Positions 17,368-25,540 of a stretch of 64,000 nt of DNA are shown piece by piece (the stretch's first letter is position 1; each line of letters opens with the position of its first letter). The stretch spans positions 1 to 64,000 of the forward strand of contig CAWIUB010000027.1 of NCBI GenBank assembly GCA_963839175.1. Direction: 5' to 3'. A program made the translations under genes and the position numbers. Under the pieces are notes generated by a model, which was not told where the DNA came from, made no database searches, and was given only the letters and a program-made list of their open reading frames with translations. Source of the DNA: CAWIUB01 sp963839175. GTDB lineage: Bacteria > Actinomycetota > Actinomycetes > Mycobacteriales > Jatrophihabitantaceae.

Positions 17368-18647
17368 GCCGCCGGCTGCTGGTTCGCCGTCTCACCGGCA
17401 ACACGGCCGATCAGGTGACCCACGACCGCCTCGGCGTCGTGCCGGGCACCGGCGATGAACCCCGAGTCTCGGCGGTGCTGGAACCGTTGGCCGACCACGT
17501 ACACCCCAGGCGCGGCCGTGACGCCGCGGTACTGCTCGATGCTTCCGTCCGGCGCAGTCACCGGCAGCCGAAGCCAGGGGTGGTGCGATCGGCAGCCGGT
17601 GGCGAGCAGGACGGTGCCGATCCGCTCGGCGCGCAGGTCCAGCCATGCGGGAGCGGAAGGAACATTGACAGCGCGAGGTCGCACCGAAGGCCACACCTCG
17701 CCGCCGAGCCCGGCCCGCTCGACATGATCGTCGACGGTGTCGAGAAAGCGGTGCATCCGCCGATCGGCGGCCGCGACCCTGTCCGGGAGGTCGTCGCGGA
17801 ATCTAGCCCTGCCGGCGGTGACCCGCTCGAGCCGCCCGGCGAGCCGGACGCCGCCCGCCTGCAGCCCGGCCAGGTCCAGGTTCTGGGTGAGCAGCTCGGG
17901 GTCGTTGCGGCCGACCAGCTGCAGGGATGTCTCCCGACGTGCTGCCGAGGCGTCCGGTACGTCGTCGATCGTGCGGGCCAGCCGGCCGGTGCTCTCCAGC
18001 CAGCAGAAGATGTCCAGTCCGCGGTAACGGCGTGGCATCCTGGTGTGCCGCCCAACGGCGAGGGCGACCGGACGGCCCGCTTGGGCGAGTTCGTCGGCTA
18101 TCTGCACGCCCGACGACGACGCGCCGACGACCAGGACGCCCCCGGCCACCAGCTGTGCCGGGTTGCGGTACTGCGCGGCGGTGACCACCTCCACCGGCCC
18201 GAGGTCGCCGGTCTGTACAGCGGAAGGCAGCTGCGGGGTGCCGTGCGGGCCGGTCGCGACTACGACGTGGCGGGTGCGCCAGGTCCCCCGGTCCGTGACG
18301 ACCAGGTACGGATGACCGCACGCCCGCGGCGCGAAGGATGTCTCCTCGACGTTCGCCGACTCGACGACCGGAGCGTCGAACGACATGGCGTAGCGGTCGA
18401 GAAGGCCCACGAAATCGCCGGCACTCGAGTACCCCTCGGGGGCGGGCGGGCGGAACTGCAGGCCAGGAAGCCTGGTCATCCAATTGGGGGTCAGCAGGTG
18501 CAGGGAGTCCCACCGTTCGGCGCGCCAGCGCTCACCGACCCGGCCGCGTTCCAGCACGACGTGCTCGTGTCTGGCGGCGGACAGCAGCCTGCTCACGGCC
18601 AGGCCGGCGTGACCGGCGCCGACCACGACCGTGTCTATGTGGGTCAT
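17364..18647 (-). CDS. Flavin-containing monooxygenase-type oxidoreductase
   Basis: NAD(P)/FAD-dependent oxidoreductase of 427 residues. The FAD site is VVVGAGHAGLAVSRLLSAA at residues 7-25 and the NADPH site VLVVGASSSGVQIADELAQ is at about 170. Between them are RWRAERWDSLHLLTPNW and HVVVATGPHGTPQLP, as in bacterial FMO/CzcO-like proteins. The C-terminal VYVVGQRFQHRRDSGFIAGA closes the fold. The substrate is unknown; relatives oxidise ketones, amines or sulfur compounds. It is complete and coupled to the broken monooxygenase downstream, so the two probably formed one pathway. Confidence 0.85.
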   Translation of the reverse strand: MTHIDTVVVGAGHAGLAVSRLLSAARHEHVVLERGRVGERWRAERWDSLHLLTPNWMTRLPGLQFRPPAPEGYSSAGDFVGLLDRYAMSFDAPVVESANVEETSFAPRACGHPYLVVTDRGTWRTRHVVVATGPHGTPQLPSAVQTGDLGPVEVVTAAQYRNPAQLVAGGVLVVGASSSGVQIADELAQAGRPVALAVGRHTRMPRRYRGLDIFCWLESTGRLARTIDDVPDASAARRETSLQLVGRNDPELLTQNLDLAGLQAGGVRLAGRLERVTAGRARFRDDLPDRVAAADRRMHRFLDTVDDHVERAGLGGEVWPSVRPRAVNVPSAPAWLDLRAERIGTVLLATGCRSHHPWLRLPVTAPDGSIEQYRGVTAAPGVYVVGQRFQHRRDSGFIAGARHDAEAVVGHLIGRVAGETANQQPAA

Positions 18648-18929
18648 GGCGCTCTCTCTCGGTTCTCAGTGGTTTCCAGGCCCAGCCGGTCCCTGGGACG
18701 AGTGGTGGACCGGGATCAGCCGGTGACCACGTCGATGACGACGGGCATCGGTTTGGTGAGCGCGTCGTCCACGGCCGAACGCTTGCGGGACTGCTCGACG
18801 AGCCACAACAACCCGACCGAGCAAGCTGCCCGACTACGCAACGACGAACGACGGGCCACGGCGACCGCGCGTCCGGAGCGGCTAAAGGCTAGGCGCAACG
18901 GGCCAACAGCGCCACGTTAGCACACGGTG

Positions 18930-19010
18930 AAATCGACACCCATTCGGATCGCCGACGCTGGCTGGCGCTGGGGGTAATTATCGCGGCGCAGTTCATGGTC
19001 GTCCTTGACA
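18930..19010 (+). pseudogene. First-helix remnant of an MFS drug transporter
   Basis: One frame reads RRRWLALGVIIAAQFMVVLD, a very close match to the first transmembrane helix of EmrB/QacA-type transporters. It has no start codon and is cut right after the aspartate, in a GC-poorer stretch. Probably a deletion scar. Confidence 0.4.
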
Positions 19011-19352
19011 GTAAGCCCCACCATGAACTACCTAGGATCGACGCACAGACAAGATCTTTTGAGGGTCTGTGCCCGGCATACGGACGGCGCCAGCGCTGGC
19101 TCTGGAGACGTAAGAGGCCACGGCGAGGCTGGCCCCTAGTCGCCAGGGCAGCTACGGCCAGACCCACCGTCGGCCATGCCAGGAGCCTGCAAAGGATGTG
19201 CGAACTGGGTGACCAACGTCACATCACGTAACCTGATTGTAACGTGGGCGCAACGCTCCGGCGTGGAAAGTTTACAAAGTCCCTGTTACGTCTCTTGGTG
19301 ACGATCAGCCGCTGGCTGGGCGTAACGAGACAGACGGGGTTGGTGGACCAGA

Positions 19353-19586
19353 GTGTTCGCTTTGGTAGGACTAGCGGCACTGATCATCTTGTGTCTCCTC
19401 GTCCTGGTCTACGTCATGCGATACCAGTCCGTAAGTATCAAGGCTGAGTGCTTCAAGATCATCCGCTTCGAGGTAATGCTGAAGTCCCCGGTGGCCGCGA
19501 GGCGTGCTGCACGACCGAAGAAGGGCTCGGAAGCCGAGCTACCGCGCGGTGCGGTGGGCGTGGACCGTATCGACCGCGCGGCGTGA
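19353..19586 (+). CDS. Small single-helix membrane protein
   Basis: Open frame of 77 residues from GTG 19353. It has an N-terminal transmembrane helix (residues 2-22, ALVGLAALIILCLLVLVYVM), then RYQSVSIKAECFKIIRFEVM and a basic tail with KSPVAARRAARPKK. The same helix-plus-IRFE layout occurs in small proteins of actinomycete elements, but I cannot name a function. There is no strong ribosome site. Confidence 0.5.
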   Translation: MFALVGLAALIILCLLVLVYVMRYQSVSIKAECFKIIRFEVMLKSPVAARRAARPKKGSEAELPRGAVGVDRIDRAA

Positions 19587-20224
19587 TCTTCGAGGGACGA
19601 TCAATAGCTCGGCTCTGCCGAGCGCGAACGGGCGAAAGGCGCTCCTGGCCCGACTTGCACAGGCCGTCGTTTACCTAGGGGCTAAGCAGCCTAGGTTCAC
19701 CGCAGGAGCGCCTTCACCTGGAAGGCTTCTCGTTTTTACCGGCCAACCGGCTTGCCGACTTATCGCCGACGAAACGAGCCAACCGGCCAACGCCGCTCTC
19801 ACATCGTCCTGAAGCCTTCCTCGATTACTACGTTACTCAGGTTTCGCCGGAAGGCAAGGGTTTTAGGAAAAATGCTTCTAAGATCTTTTACTTGGCGTCC
19901 GACCCATGCAGGCATTTTCATTCGTGCTCGGATGGTTGTACCGACATAGCCGTTTTAGTTGTTTTCATGACGATCCCATCGCGGCCCACCGCAACCGCCC
20001 CTCGCTGACTATGTTCCCGTTGTCGTCCCCTGTGTCGTACCACTGCTCACCGTCGCGCCACCGGAGCACGTGCGTTCGCGGTCGGTGCGCCGCACCGGCA
20101 CGCCGAGCGCGCTGAGCATGGCGAGCAGCATCGGTGACGGATGACCGTAATCGTTGTGCAGGCTGATAGAGGATGGTCACCCTCTCCTCTACGGCCCGAC
20201 TTTAATGATCTGGTCTTTCAGGCA
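19587..20224. other. GC-poorer non-coding region
   Basis: About 640 bases with lower GC than the surroundings and no convincing gene. A minus-strand frame at about 19965-20070 contains VLRWRDGEQWYDTGDDNGN, which looks protein-like but lacks a proper start. The nested inverted repeats listed separately lie at 19636-19714. Confidence 0.45.
19636..19714. repeat. Nested inverted repeats in the GC-poorer gap
   Basis: Outer arms aaggcgctcctg (19636-19647) and caggagcgcctt (19703-19714) match over 12 bases. Inside them acctagg (19673-19679) and cctaggt (19690-19696) form a second stem with a ten-base loop. No gene covers the structure. It could be an origin, a transfer site or a structured RNA. Confidence 0.65.
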
Positions 20225-20237
20225 GGACCATTGGTCC
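20225..20237. promoter_or_regulatory. Short palindrome upstream of the zinc-ribbon operon
   Basis: GGACCA-t-TGGTCC, six-base arms, 38 bases before the ATG at 20276. It could be an operator of the three-gene operon. Short palindromes also arise by chance. Confidence 0.35.
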
Positions 20238-20275
20238 CTACCGACGAGTAACATGATGCAAGAAGGTGATCGATC

Positions 20276-20488
20276 ATGACGACCGTTGGCCCTGGATCGA
20301 GGCTGGCTTATCACGAGACGCGCCGCCGCCCGGAACTGGAATACCCGTGCCTGTCTTGCGGGGAATGGGTCGAGGTTTACGACGACGGCGATAGTCCCTA
20401 CTGCCGGGTCAAGTGTCGTTGTGACGCCGGGTACCGGGACAGCGAGGCTGTGGAGGCAGACGCGCGACGGATTAGAGGCGTGTCATGA
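20276..20488 (+). CDS. Small zinc-ribbon-like protein, copy 1
   Basis: Protein of 70 residues, ATG 20276 after AAGGTGAT. It has CLSCGEWVEVYDDGDSPYC followed by KCRCDAGYRD, a CxxC and CxC arrangement likely to bind one zinc. It is clearly related to the next gene: both share the CGEW motif, the CxCDAGY.D motif and a VE pair after it. The stop overlaps the next start by ATGA. No function is known; tandem paralogues suggest a two-part complex or two related partners. Confidence 0.68.
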   Translation: MTTVGPGSRLAYHETRRRPELEYPCLSCGEWVEVYDDGDSPYCRVKCRCDAGYRDSEAVEADARRIRGVS

Positions 20489-20727
20489 CCACGACGGGCG
20501 CGCCACCACTCTCGGCTGGTTGCCGATACCACACGCGGCGCCGAGACCTAGAGTTTCGCTGCCCCATCTGTGGCGAGTGGACCGAGATGTGGGCCGGCGA
20601 TCCTCCCGCCTACCTGTGGTGCGCGTGTGGGTGCGACGCCGGGTACCTGGACACCGCGACGGTCGAGGAAGTGCTACGGAAGCCTTCACGCAGTGTCAAT
20701 GAAACCGAAAAGAGGAAAGTTCCATGA
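20485..20727 (+). CDS. Small zinc-ribbon-like protein, copy 2
   Basis: Protein of 80 residues, a paralogue of the gene before it: RCPICGEWTEMWAGDPPAYL, then CACGCDAGYLDTATVEEVLR. The cysteine positions are the same, with a slightly longer loop. Its stop overlaps the start of the next gene by ATGA, so the three genes are translationally coupled. Confidence 0.68.
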   Translation: MTTTGAPPLSAGCRYHTRRRDLEFRCPICGEWTEMWAGDPPAYLWCACGCDAGYLDTATVEEVLRKPSRSVNETEKRKVP

Positions 20728-21122
20728 TTACCCCAGCCAAGGAGACCCGCCCGCTTCGGCTGCGCGGTCGGCACGAGGCGATCACGCTCGCTCAGCTCAG
20801 GCACGTCCTCGCGGGCCTTCCCGACGATGTGCCGCTTCAGGTCGGGATCCGCGACGATCGACATTTCAACAGGCTCATCGGTGACGTGCCCGTCGTCGGC
20901 GTTTCTGCGAATCTCGCACCGAATTCGGTCGTGATCCTCCTCGACGTGCCCGTGGCTACAGACCTAGAGACAAGAGACCCGCGAGAGGCTTGGATGCAGC
21001 ACAAGCTCGACACAGCAGAGTGGCGGCCCGAGGATCCGGAGAGGGTCGTTGACTCGGAGGCACTACGCGAGGCGCTACCCGAAGAGACGGAGTGCCCCAT
21101 CTGCGATCATTGGCTCCCGTGA
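20724..21122 (+). CDS. Hypothetical protein, third gene of the zinc-ribbon operon
   Basis: Protein of 132 residues. Residues 18-70 (ITLAQLRHVLAGLPDDVPLQ, then VVGVSANLAPNSVVILLDVP) form an alpha/beta domain of a type seen in small actinomycete proteins. An acidic linker follows, and the C-terminal CPICDHW echoes the CPICGEW motif of the preceding gene. That shared motif suggests the three products contact a common partner or zinc site. Confidence 0.65.
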   Translation: MITPAKETRPLRLRGRHEAITLAQLRHVLAGLPDDVPLQVGIRDDRHFNRLIGDVPVVGVSANLAPNSVVILLDVPVATDLETRDPREAWMQHKLDTAEWRPEDPERVVDSEALREALPEETECPICDHWLP

Positions 21123-21295
21123 GGGGCGATGACGAGATGTTGAGGTTACTGAATCGTAGGTCGCTGCGATCCTGGCTCTGATCTGGCTAATGGTCGACCC
21201 CACGCCGGACCCAGTCCAAACGGCCCGATCAGGCGCGCTAGATCTCGTCTGAGAAAGGGCAGTGAAGCTCGACGGATCGTGCTCAGTCGAGCTGG

Positions 21296-21481
21296 TTAGC
21301 TCGACTTGGTCTCGTGACTCCGATACCTGTGGTTCTCACGCTGGCCCATAGACAGGTCGGCCCTTTGTTCGACGTCCATCAGCTCAGGATCATCGTGGGC
21401 AACCATGAAGCTCTCGACGACTGCGCTGTCGCTCTGCTCCGCTGGTGGCGGATTGTCGTTAGCCGGATCATCCTGACTCAT
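21296..21481 (-). CDS. Small acidic peptide with HDDPxLMD motif, copy 1
   Basis: Product of 61 residues. It begins MSQDDPANDNPPPAEQ and carries ESFMVAHDDPELMD at about residues 23-36, then a polar tail. An AGGAGG site stands seven to ten bases before the ATG. It is the third gene of a leftward set (membrane protein, copy 2, copy 1) with 18- and 21-base gaps. The paralogue upstream shares the start pattern and the motif. It has no signal peptide and no cysteine. Confidence 0.6.
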   Translation of the reverse strand: MSQDDPANDNPPPAEQSDSAVVESFMVAHDDPELMDVEQRADLSMGQRENHRYRSHETKSS

Positions 21482-21502
21482 GTCAGTGCTCCTCCTGATC
21501 GG

Positions 21503-21691
21503 TCAGCCTGAACTCTCGGTCAGACCCTCGACGGGCTCGCCGCTCCCCACGATCGTGTCCATGAGATCAGGGTCGTCATGCTTCGCCATGAAGCTTTCCT
21601 GCCCGGTCGGCAGCTCCCGCTCAGGAGCCATGGGTGGTTCGGCTGACGCCCCCGCCGCCGGTGGGGCGTCGTTGGTCAGGTCCTCGGGCAT
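21503..21691 (-). CDS. Small acidic peptide with HDDPxLMD motif, copy 2
   Basis: Product of 62 residues, MPEDLTNDAPPAAGASAEP at the start and ESFMAKHDDPDLMD at residues 32-45. Aligned with copy 1, the motif differs at three of fourteen positions while the flanks differ in length and sequence, which points to selection on the motif. It starts 18 bases after the membrane protein gene. The function is unknown. The layout (variable ends, fixed core, tandem copies next to a membrane protein) would suit a peptide recognised by that protein. Confidence 0.6.
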   Translation of the reverse strand: MPEDLTNDAPPAAGASAEPPMAPERELPTGQESFMAKHDDPDLMDTIVGSGEPVEGLTESSG

Positions 21692-21709
21692 GCTCCCCAG
21701 TCTGCACGA

Positions 21710-22165
21710 TCAGATCGCGGCCACGGAGAGTACAAGGCCTAGCGTGAGCGCGACCACCGAGTACCGCCAGCGCCATGCCTTCGCGTAGTGCTTCTTCGTG
21801 TTGTTCTCGATCGCCTTTACCCGCTGCACGATCAGACTGGAGAGCGCCTTTGCCTGCGGCTCACGGGCATACCGCTCGACGAGGTGTCTCGGCTTCGGTG
21901 GGTCGTTGTACTTAGCGACGGCGAGGGTCCACATCGCGAGGCCGAATGCCACGGCGTACGCGGCGTAGGCGAGCCCGGCGAGGATCGGTTGGGTGTGGCG
22001 CGTGGCGAGGAACTGCGCTGCTACGGCTGCGAAGCCTGCGACGGTGGTCGCCTTGGTGTCGATGCCTCGTCCCGCCTCGTCCTGTCGGGCGAATCGGGCG
22101 GCAAGTTCACTGTTGATCAGTTCGAGCGTGCCAGTGTCGCCGTCCTGGCTAGCCCCGGTAGTCAC
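21710..22165 (-). CDS. Three-helix membrane protein beside the HDDP peptides
   Basis: Protein of 151 residues from GTG 22165. The N-terminal helix LELINSELAARFARQDEAGR leads into transmembrane segments TTVAGFAAVAAQFLATR (about 40-56) and PILAGLAYAAYAVAFGLAMW (about 61-80). A charged cytoplasmic stretch (NDPPKPRHLVERYAREPQAK) follows, and a last helix YSVVALTLGLVLSVAAI ends the protein. The layout recalls small SLATT or Pycsar-type membrane effectors, whose opening helix also ends in a DxKA-like motif (here DTKA), but I cannot confirm homology. It heads a likely operon with the two peptides. Confidence 0.6.
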   Translation of the reverse strand: MTTGASQDGDTGTLELINSELAARFARQDEAGRGIDTKATTVAGFAAVAAQFLATRHTQPILAGLAYAAYAVAFGLAMWTLAVAKYNDPPKPRHLVERYAREPQAKALSSLIVQRVKAIENNTKKHYAKAWRWRYSVVALTLGLVLSVAAI

Positions 22166-22669
22166 AGGCGGAGGTTACGCGCTAGCCCAGACAGTTTTCG
22201 CTCCGGCACGCCGACGCCGCTACGGTTGCCACGGCCAGGCAGCCAGCAGTGCTCGATCACGCCGACGCTTTACGCCAACGTGCCCTAGCGGCCTTGCTCG
22301 CGCGCTCATTGAGATACGCCCTATTCTCGTCTTCGGCATCATCGTCGTCTGGCGAGTCTGGCAAGTTCAAATCCGCGTAGCAATCGCTGGACTGTCAACC
22401 GTGCGGCATTAGACGCTGCTACTGCCGGCGAAGGACCAAAGGCGGTTGTTTTTGTGTCATTTGCTATCCATTCTCGACCGAAAACGGTGCCGACTTCATA
22501 CCCGCTAAATGCTCAATTTGAGAGGCCCAGAGGCCGCTAGCCCAGTATTTGCGGGGCATTAGTAGTTGAGAATTCACACTATTTCTGATGCTCAGCATGC
22601 GAGCGCCTGATCTTTCTTACCAGAGCGACACCCGGGGGAGGGGTCCCCCGTACCCCATAGCCACTGAGA
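22166..22669. other. GC-poorer intergenic region with a possible tiny reading frame
   Basis: About 500 bases. On the minus strand 22257-22370 could encode a short acidic-to-basic peptide ending NERASKAARARWRKASA, with TTG as the only start; this is weak. The rest, especially 22430-22610, has low GC and no gene. Confidence 0.35.
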
Positions 22670-23257
22670 TTGACTGAGAATCGCCTTACGGTAATGCGAT
22701 TGCGCTTGCTGTTCCGTCCCGGCTACGCCGCCCATCTCGTCGAGGAGTGGCTCCCTGCCCTGGACGGCGTAGTGGAGAAGTTGCGCGAAGGTGCGAGCGT
22801 GGCAGACGTCGGGTGTGGGCTCGGCGCGTCCACGATCATCATGGCGGAGGCGTTCGCGCGGTCGACGTTCGCCGGCTTCGATATCCACGAGCCGTCAATC
22901 GTTGCGGCGCGCAAGGCGGCTGTTGAGGCAGGCGTAGATCGGCGGGCGAGATTCGACGTCACGACGGCCAAGGAGCTGCCCGGTACCGGCTTCGACCTGG
23001 TCTGCATGTTCGACTGCCTGCACGGCATGGGGGACCCGGTCGGGGCTGCCCGCCGTATCCGGCAGGCGCTGGCGCCGGACGGCACGCTGCTGCTGGTCGA
23101 GCCGCTGGCCGGTGACTGGGCGCTCGGCTCCACCGAATTGGCCATCGGCAAGTGGGGAACCGTTGTCACTATTCGCAGCTGCGAGGCGACCTACGTCGAT
23201 CAGGTGGGCGGAGACATGAGGGGGCTGCACGACCAGCTGCCGTGCTTGGCTGAGTAG
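22670..23257 (+). pseudogene. SAM-dependent methyltransferase, both ends missing
   Basis: The class I methyltransferase core is clear: VADVGCGLGASTIIMAEAF is the AdoMet motif I, FAGFDIHEPSIVAARKAAVE is motif II and FDLVCMFDCLHGMGDPVGAA is motif IV. Relatives (Rv2258c type) have an N-terminal winged-helix domain of about 130 residues, which is absent. After TLLLVEPLAGD the sequence no longer follows the family. It begins with TTG in a GC-poor region. Probably a truncated gene left by recombination. Confidence 0.68.
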
Positions 23258-23592
23258 GGGGTGACACAACCGCCCCGGCGTGTCGGCAAGCGGGGCCAAA
23301 TCAGACCGTCACAACGACGTTGACGCGTCGTCTCGGTGGAGCGACTTCAAGCCGTCACGGTGGGCCAACTCAGGCTGTCACGGCCACCGCGCCTTTTCAC
23401 GACCTTCCCGAGATCGACGATCTGTCAGGCAGACCCCGGGCACGGCTGTGAAGCCATCCTTCGCCAACTGTTCGGCGGTTCGCGTCCGCCAGCTCACTCA
23501 CGCAGGCACGTTCGAGGACAGTGCGAGTACCGTCGCGCGGCTTGACAGTCGACCGGCGGCTAGCGCGGATCGAGGTCCTTGAGCCCCACAGG
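23258..23592. other. Non-coding gap
   Basis: About 330 bases between the methyltransferase fragment and the coiled-coil gene; nothing recognised on either strand. Confidence 0.45.
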
Positions 23593-24555
23593 TCAGCGAT
23601 GCCGGCGGCGAGGCTCGGGGGTTGCCGCCGGCTCCGGGAGACCGGTCGCTGGTTGGCTTGCCGGACCGGTGGTGGTCGCCAGGGTGTTGGCGAGTTCCTG
23701 GTGTAGGTGAGTGAGGGTGGCGAGTGTTTCGTCGCGGTGCTCGGTCAGGTCGGTCAGCTGCTGGGTCATGTCGGTGAGCCGCGCCGCGGCCGCGGTGTGG
23801 GCCTGTTCTCGCTGTTCGCGGGCGTGATGGTCGGCGTCGGTGCGGCGGGCGGCCGCTTCGGTGTCGGCGCGGTCGCGGGCCTGCTGGGCTTCGGCGGCCA
23901 GCTGGTCTAGTTCGGTGCGGCTGGTGTCGCGGAGCCGGATCGCGTCGGCGCGGGCGTCGTCGAGCTGTTGTCGGGCGGCGGCCTGGGCGTCCGCGGTTTC
24001 GGCTTGCAGTTTCTGCTGCTCCGTGCGGGCGCCGTCGAGGATGCCGGCGGCCGTGTCGCGGGCCTGTTGCACGATCGTTTCGGCGTCGGTGCCGGCGCGG
24101 GAGCGGATCTGGTCGGCTTCGGTCTGGGCGTCGGCTCGGGTCTGCTCGGCTTCCTGGGCGGCGAGGTGCAGGATTTCCCGCAGCCGCTCCGACAGTGCGG
24201 CTGGGCTGTTGGTGAGCTGGCCGCGGAGCCGCCCCAGGTCGCTCTGCGCGGCGCGGAGCCGTTCGGTGGTCTGCGCCTGCGCGTGCACCGCGCGTTCCTG
24301 GGCGCCGCGGGCGGACGCGAGTTCGGTCTCCACCCGGGACCGGTAGCTGTCGACCTGCCGGCGGTCATAGCCACGCCAGCCGACCCGAAACCCCGGGTCG
24401 GAGCTCATCACCACAGTCCGGTCAGCATCCAGCGGCGGCCGCGGAAACTCCGCGGTGTCTGCCGCCGCGTCGCTGCTGGATGAAGCCGGCCGCTGACCCG
24501 GGTCGGCCAGCCCGTCCGCGGCTGCCCGTCCAGGATCACCTGCCGGACCAATCAT
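23593..24555 (-). CDS. DivIVA-like coiled-coil protein
   Basis: Protein of 320 residues. After a disordered N-terminus of about 50 residues comes a DivIVA-type motif, FRVGWRGYDRRQVDSYRSRV, then some 220 residues of continuous coiled coil rich in A, E, Q and R (LREILHLAAQEAEQTRADAQ; ADAIRLRDTSRTELDQLAAE). A proline-rich basic tail ends the protein. Relatives such as Wag31, Scy or FilP organise polar growth or the cytoskeleton. ATG at 24555 is chosen for its GGAGG site; the ATG 21 bases earlier has none. Intact. Confidence 0.82.
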   Translation of the reverse strand: MIGPAGDPGRAAADGLADPGQRPASSSSDAAADTAEFPRPPLDADRTVVMSSDPGFRVGWRGYDRRQVDSYRSRVETELASARGAQERAVHAQAQTTERLRAAQSDLGRLRGQLTNSPAALSERLREILHLAAQEAEQTRADAQTEADQIRSRAGTDAETIVQQARDTAAGILDGARTEQQKLQAETADAQAAARQQLDDARADAIRLRDTSRTELDQLAAEAQQARDRADTEAAARRTDADHHAREQREQAHTAAAARLTDMTQQLTDLTEHRDETLATLTHLHQELANTLATTTGPASQPATGLPEPAATPEPRRRHR

Positions 24556-24576
24556 GCCCACCTCCAGTCCATCCAC

Positions 24577-25540
24577 CCCGATACCGCGCCGGGCACCTCA
24601 GCCGACGCGTCGGGCGGCCTGCCGCCAACACGTGCTGCCGACCCAGTATCCGATCCGCACCTGAGCACGATGCCACGTCGGTGTCAGCGGCGAGGTTTCG
24701 GTCACCGTCCGCTTGCCCACGGCGTGGCGGCGGTGCCAAGCAGTTGCCGGGCGAGTCCTTCCACGAGGCTCGGACATGGCTGCGAACGCCGTGATATCCA
24801 GGACATTGCAGCGCTGCTCGATCACCATCAGGACGTCGCGAAGGTTGGCCCAGCCGGCGAACTCGGCTTGCAGCCGCATGACCACCGCGACCGTGGATCG
24901 CCACCGCGTTGCACTTCGCCACACAGTCGCCCTGCTCGGCAGACCAAATGGCAGCCGTTGCATTTCGAATCACGCCAAGCAGCTGAGCAACGAACTGCGA
25001 GCGCCCCCAGGACACAGTTCACCTTTGTGTCTCACCGAATCCATCCGGGCACTCCAGCGTCGCCACATACGCAGGACGTGTGACGGGCGCGAGCGGCTCC
25101 CTTAAGAGGCGCGTCACTCATTGCCGGGTGGTGAATGCAACAGGGCCTGCGCGTAGATGAGACCGTCTGCGTGAACAGCCGAAGCGCTTCGCCGACTGTT
25201 TGTCGGGGCTAGGGTCCGAATGTGGAGTCGTGCCGCGATCCTCTTGTGGATGCCTACATCGAGCGCCTGCTTGGCTGATGGCCATCGCCGGACGCGCCGC
25301 CTACAGGGCGGACGCTGACTGAAGCCGACGCCCAGGCCGAGCAGCCCGCCCACCGCCCATGTCACCAACACACCGATCGGCACCGGCCACCGCGCGGCCA
25401 GGCCAAGGTGCAGTGGTTCGCGCGCGGACCGGGCATCATCCGCGCACGCAGAGGTTTCCGTCCGGTGGGCGAGCCAATTGACGGGCGAGACTGACTCGCT
25501 GCTGCGCCGCAGAAACCCCGCAGGATGAGGAGTGAGCGGG
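24577..25540. other. Long stretch without a convincing gene
   Basis: Almost 1 kb. A minus-strand frame at 24598-24963 contains LRDVLMVIEQRCNVLDITAF, and another at 25300-25400 contains VPIGVLVTWAVGGLLGLGVG, which look protein-like; neither has a proper start or neighbours in frame. I read the region as decayed coding DNA. Confidence 0.4.

Noticed and set aside
18716..18898. 60-codon minus-strand frame upstream of the flavoprotein
   Set aside because: No ribosome site, low-complexity basic sequence.
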